A stretch of DNA of 64,000 bases from CAZSBB01 sp964605235 (GTDB taxonomy: Bacteria; Planctomycetota; Phycisphaerae; Phycisphaerales; Phycisphaeraceae), in contig CAZSBB010000001.1 of the NCBI GenBank assembly GCA_964605235.1, forward strand, positions 186,001 to 250,000, in the 5' to 3' direction. The position numbers and the translations under genes were made by a program. Below the pieces are notes generated by a model. That model searched no databases and was not told the DNA's origin. It saw nothing but the letters and a program-made list of their open reading frames with translations. Positions 62,552 to 64,000 of this stretch are shown piece by piece; within the stretch, counting starts at the first letter, position 1; every line of letters begins with the position of its first letter.

Positions 62552-63775
62552 ATGGATTCATTCATCGGCGTCCTTGAATGCAGTGAGAAAGCCAAGCCGC
62601 GCGTGCGCGTGCTCGACAAAACCCTTGTCGTCGACCCCGGCGACCCGGTCATGCCCCAGGGCCTCATCGACCAGCTCCAACTCCGACCCGGACTGGAACT
62701 GGAAGTCACCCTCGGCTCCCCGGCCGGCAATGGGCAACAACCGCAGCAGCAACACCACAACGGCCGGCATCGCCGCAATCGCAATCGCAACAAACAGAAA
62801 AATCGCAACGGCGACATCGGGCCCAACGCCCGCTTCGTGCGCTCCGTCGTCCGCATCGACGGCGGCGACCCCCAGGACTACGTCGCCCGCCTCCAGCAGC
62901 GGCGCTTCGAAGACCTGACCACCGTCGACCCCCAGCCGCGCCTGACCCTCGAGTATCCCGACTGCCCCCCCGCCTGCCGCCTGATCGACCTGTTCTGCCC
63001 GCTGGGCTACGGCACGCGCGGCATGATCGTCAGCCCGCCCAAAGCCGGCAAAACCACCCTCCTCCAAAACATCGCCTTCGCCCTCAAACACAATCACCCC
63101 GAGGTGGAAGTCATCGCCCTGCTGGTCGACGAACGCCCCGAGGAAGTGACCGACTTCCGCCGCAACGTCCCCTGCACCGTGCTGGCGAGCTCCAACGATC
63201 ACACCGCCAAGCGCCATGTCGCCCTGGCGCAGCTGGCGATCGACCGCGCCAAGCGCCTGGCGGAAGCGGGACGCGATGTCGTGGTGCTGCTGGACTCGCT
63301 CACCCGCGTGGGCCGCGCCTTCAACACCGCGCCGGGCATGTCCAACTCCGGGCGCACGCTCTCGGGTGGCGTGGACGCCTCGGCGCTGGCGATTCCCAAA
63401 CAGCTCTTCGGCGCCGCCCGCAAGTTTGAGGAAGGCGGCTCGCTGACCATCATCGCCACCGCCCTGGTGGACACCGGCAGCCGCGGCGATCAGGTGATCT
63501 TCGAAGAGTTCAAAGGCACCGGCAACATGGAGCTGATCCTCGACCGCTCCATCGCCGAACGCCGGCTGTTCCCCGCGATCAACCTCGCCGCCAGCGGCAC
63601 GCGCAAGGAACATCTCCTGATGAGCGAAGCCGAACTGCAGACCATGGCCGCGATTCGTCGCCGTCTGCTCAACATGCCCCCGCCGATGCAGGTGGAGCAG
63701 TTGCTCAAGGCGATGGAACGCTTCAAGACCAACGCCGACCTGGTGGGCAGCCCGCAGTCGCCGGCGCGGGCGTGA
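62552..63775 (+). CDS. rho: Transcription termination factor Rho
   Basis: 407 residues from ATG 62552. Domains: N-terminal RNA-binding part beginning FIGVLEC, interrupted at about residues 61-87 by a Gln/Asn/Arg/Lys-rich insert (NRNRNKQKNRNG); then the RecA-type motor. Walker A is PPKAGKTTLL (about 162-171), Walker B is VVVLLDSLTR, and R-loop/Q-loop regions are ALVDERPEEV and NTAPGMSNSGRTLSGG. RNA-binding basic inserts occur in Rho of other high-GC bacteria. It terminates untranslated transcripts and may explain why few intrinsic terminators are seen in this window. Divergent from xerD. Confidence 0.95.
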   Translation: MDSFIGVLECSEKAKPRVRVLDKTLVVDPGDPVMPQGLIDQLQLRPGLELEVTLGSPAGNGQQPQQQHHNGRHRRNRNRNKQKNRNGDIGPNARFVRSVVRIDGGDPQDYVARLQQRRFEDLTTVDPQPRLTLEYPDCPPACRLIDLFCPLGYGTRGMIVSPPKAGKTTLLQNIAFALKHNHPEVEVIALLVDERPEEVTDFRRNVPCTVLASSNDHTAKRHVALAQLAIDRAKRLAEAGRDVVVLLDSLTRVGRAFNTAPGMSNSGRTLSGGVDASALAIPKQLFGAARKFEEGGSLTIIATALVDTGSRGDQVIFEEFKGTGNMELILDRSIAERRLFPAINLAASGTRKEHLLMSEAELQTMAAIRRRLLNMPPPMQVEQLLKAMERFKTNADLVGSPQSPARA

Positions 63776-63805
63776 AGCACGTTGCGCAGCCGACGTGTCG
63801 TCCGT

Positions 63806-63995
63806 CGTCCCCGGGCAGAGCCCGGGGCTAATGGGATGAACTGCCACGGCTTCCATTCGCCCCCGGCTCTGCCGGGAGAATCCTGCTCGTCACACCACGC
63901 CGGTGTCGCGACCCGAATCTGCGTCGCGCAGTTGGCCGCGCTTCAGTGCAGAGATTTTGTTTCGATTTAGCCCCCGGCGACTCGCCGGGGGCTAA
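63806..63995. repeat. Cluster of three family A hairpins downstream of rho
   Basis: 63806-63832 (TCCCCGGGCAGAGCCCGGGG, then CTAATG), 63859-63880 (GCCCCCGGCTCTGCCGGGAG) and 63967-63995 (TAGCCCCCGGCGACTCGCCG, then GGGGCTAAG). The ~225 bp from the rho stop to the window end holds only these. Confidence 0.75.
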
Positions 63996-64000
63996 GTGAG

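Overview
The window looks like a chromosomal segment of a high-GC planctomycete, most likely of the Phycisphaerae type. No single gene proves this. The signs are a secreted type II-like pseudopilin with a C-terminal DG-containing motif, a PEP-CTERM surface protein, an ExbB homologue with a signal peptide, S1 sulfatase and glycosidase-like genes, an LPS Kdo transferase, a giant multihaem cytochrome fusion, and many dispersed palindromic intergenic repeats. No rRNA, tRNA or CRISPR array was recognised by eye.

Layout. 1-3.1 kb is an envelope O-acylation cassette: the C-terminal part of an FkbH-like protein, an MBOAT acyltransferase, a 46-residue microprotein ending in the DltX-type acyl-shuttle hexapeptide, and an SGNH partner. 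3.2-8.6 kb (minus) holds a sulfatase, a large secreted glycosidase-like protein and a DUF971 protein. 8.8-12.3 kb has three poorly characterised genes. 12.65-18.3 kb is one 1,883-residue multihaem cytochrome c with a C-terminal cupredoxin-like domain. 18.5-27.2 kb holds mainly housekeeping genes: a URO-D family protein, proB, waaA, rnd, an FHA protein and hemW. 27.4-34.7 kb (minus) is a six-gene ExbB/ExbD/ExbD energy-transduction operon with two repeat-helical or TPR-like proteins and a membrane-anchored VWA protein. 34.9-46.8 kb holds an isolated nuoA, a LolA-like protein, a zinc-ribbon membrane protein bracketed by tandem repeats, crcB, a phytanoyl-CoA dioxygenase-like protein, a secreted TPR/metallophosphatase, a pseudopilin, a lipoprotein and rimO.

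46.8-48.86 kb is a visibly AT-richer two-gene AbiE-type (type IV toxin-antitoxin) island. Two exact 56-bp palindromes sit at its left edge. 48.9-63.8 kb holds rhaI (L-rhamnose isomerase), a PEP-CTERM protein, a GH20-like protein, a DegT aminotransferase, a HEAT-like protein, rpe, trpD, a secreted glutathione peroxidase, a one-TM protein, a 32-residue membrane peptide, xerD and rho.

At least five intergenic repeat families recur: (A) CCCCGGG/CCCGGGG hairpins, often followed by CTAA; (B) paired AGGTCCGGGC hairpins 61 bp apart; (C) roughly 114-bp elements with CACAGAG-type inverted ends; (D) 182-bp tandem elements with ACGAGCCGGAAGCG-type inverted ends; (E) long palindromes built on GGGGATAAGTACATTATTT.

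The strongest candidate for something undescribed is the acyl-relay cassette at the left edge, in which a very short microprotein gene supplies the relay motif in trans. Next are the double perfect palindromes of the AbiE locus and the multihaem-cupredoxin fusion.
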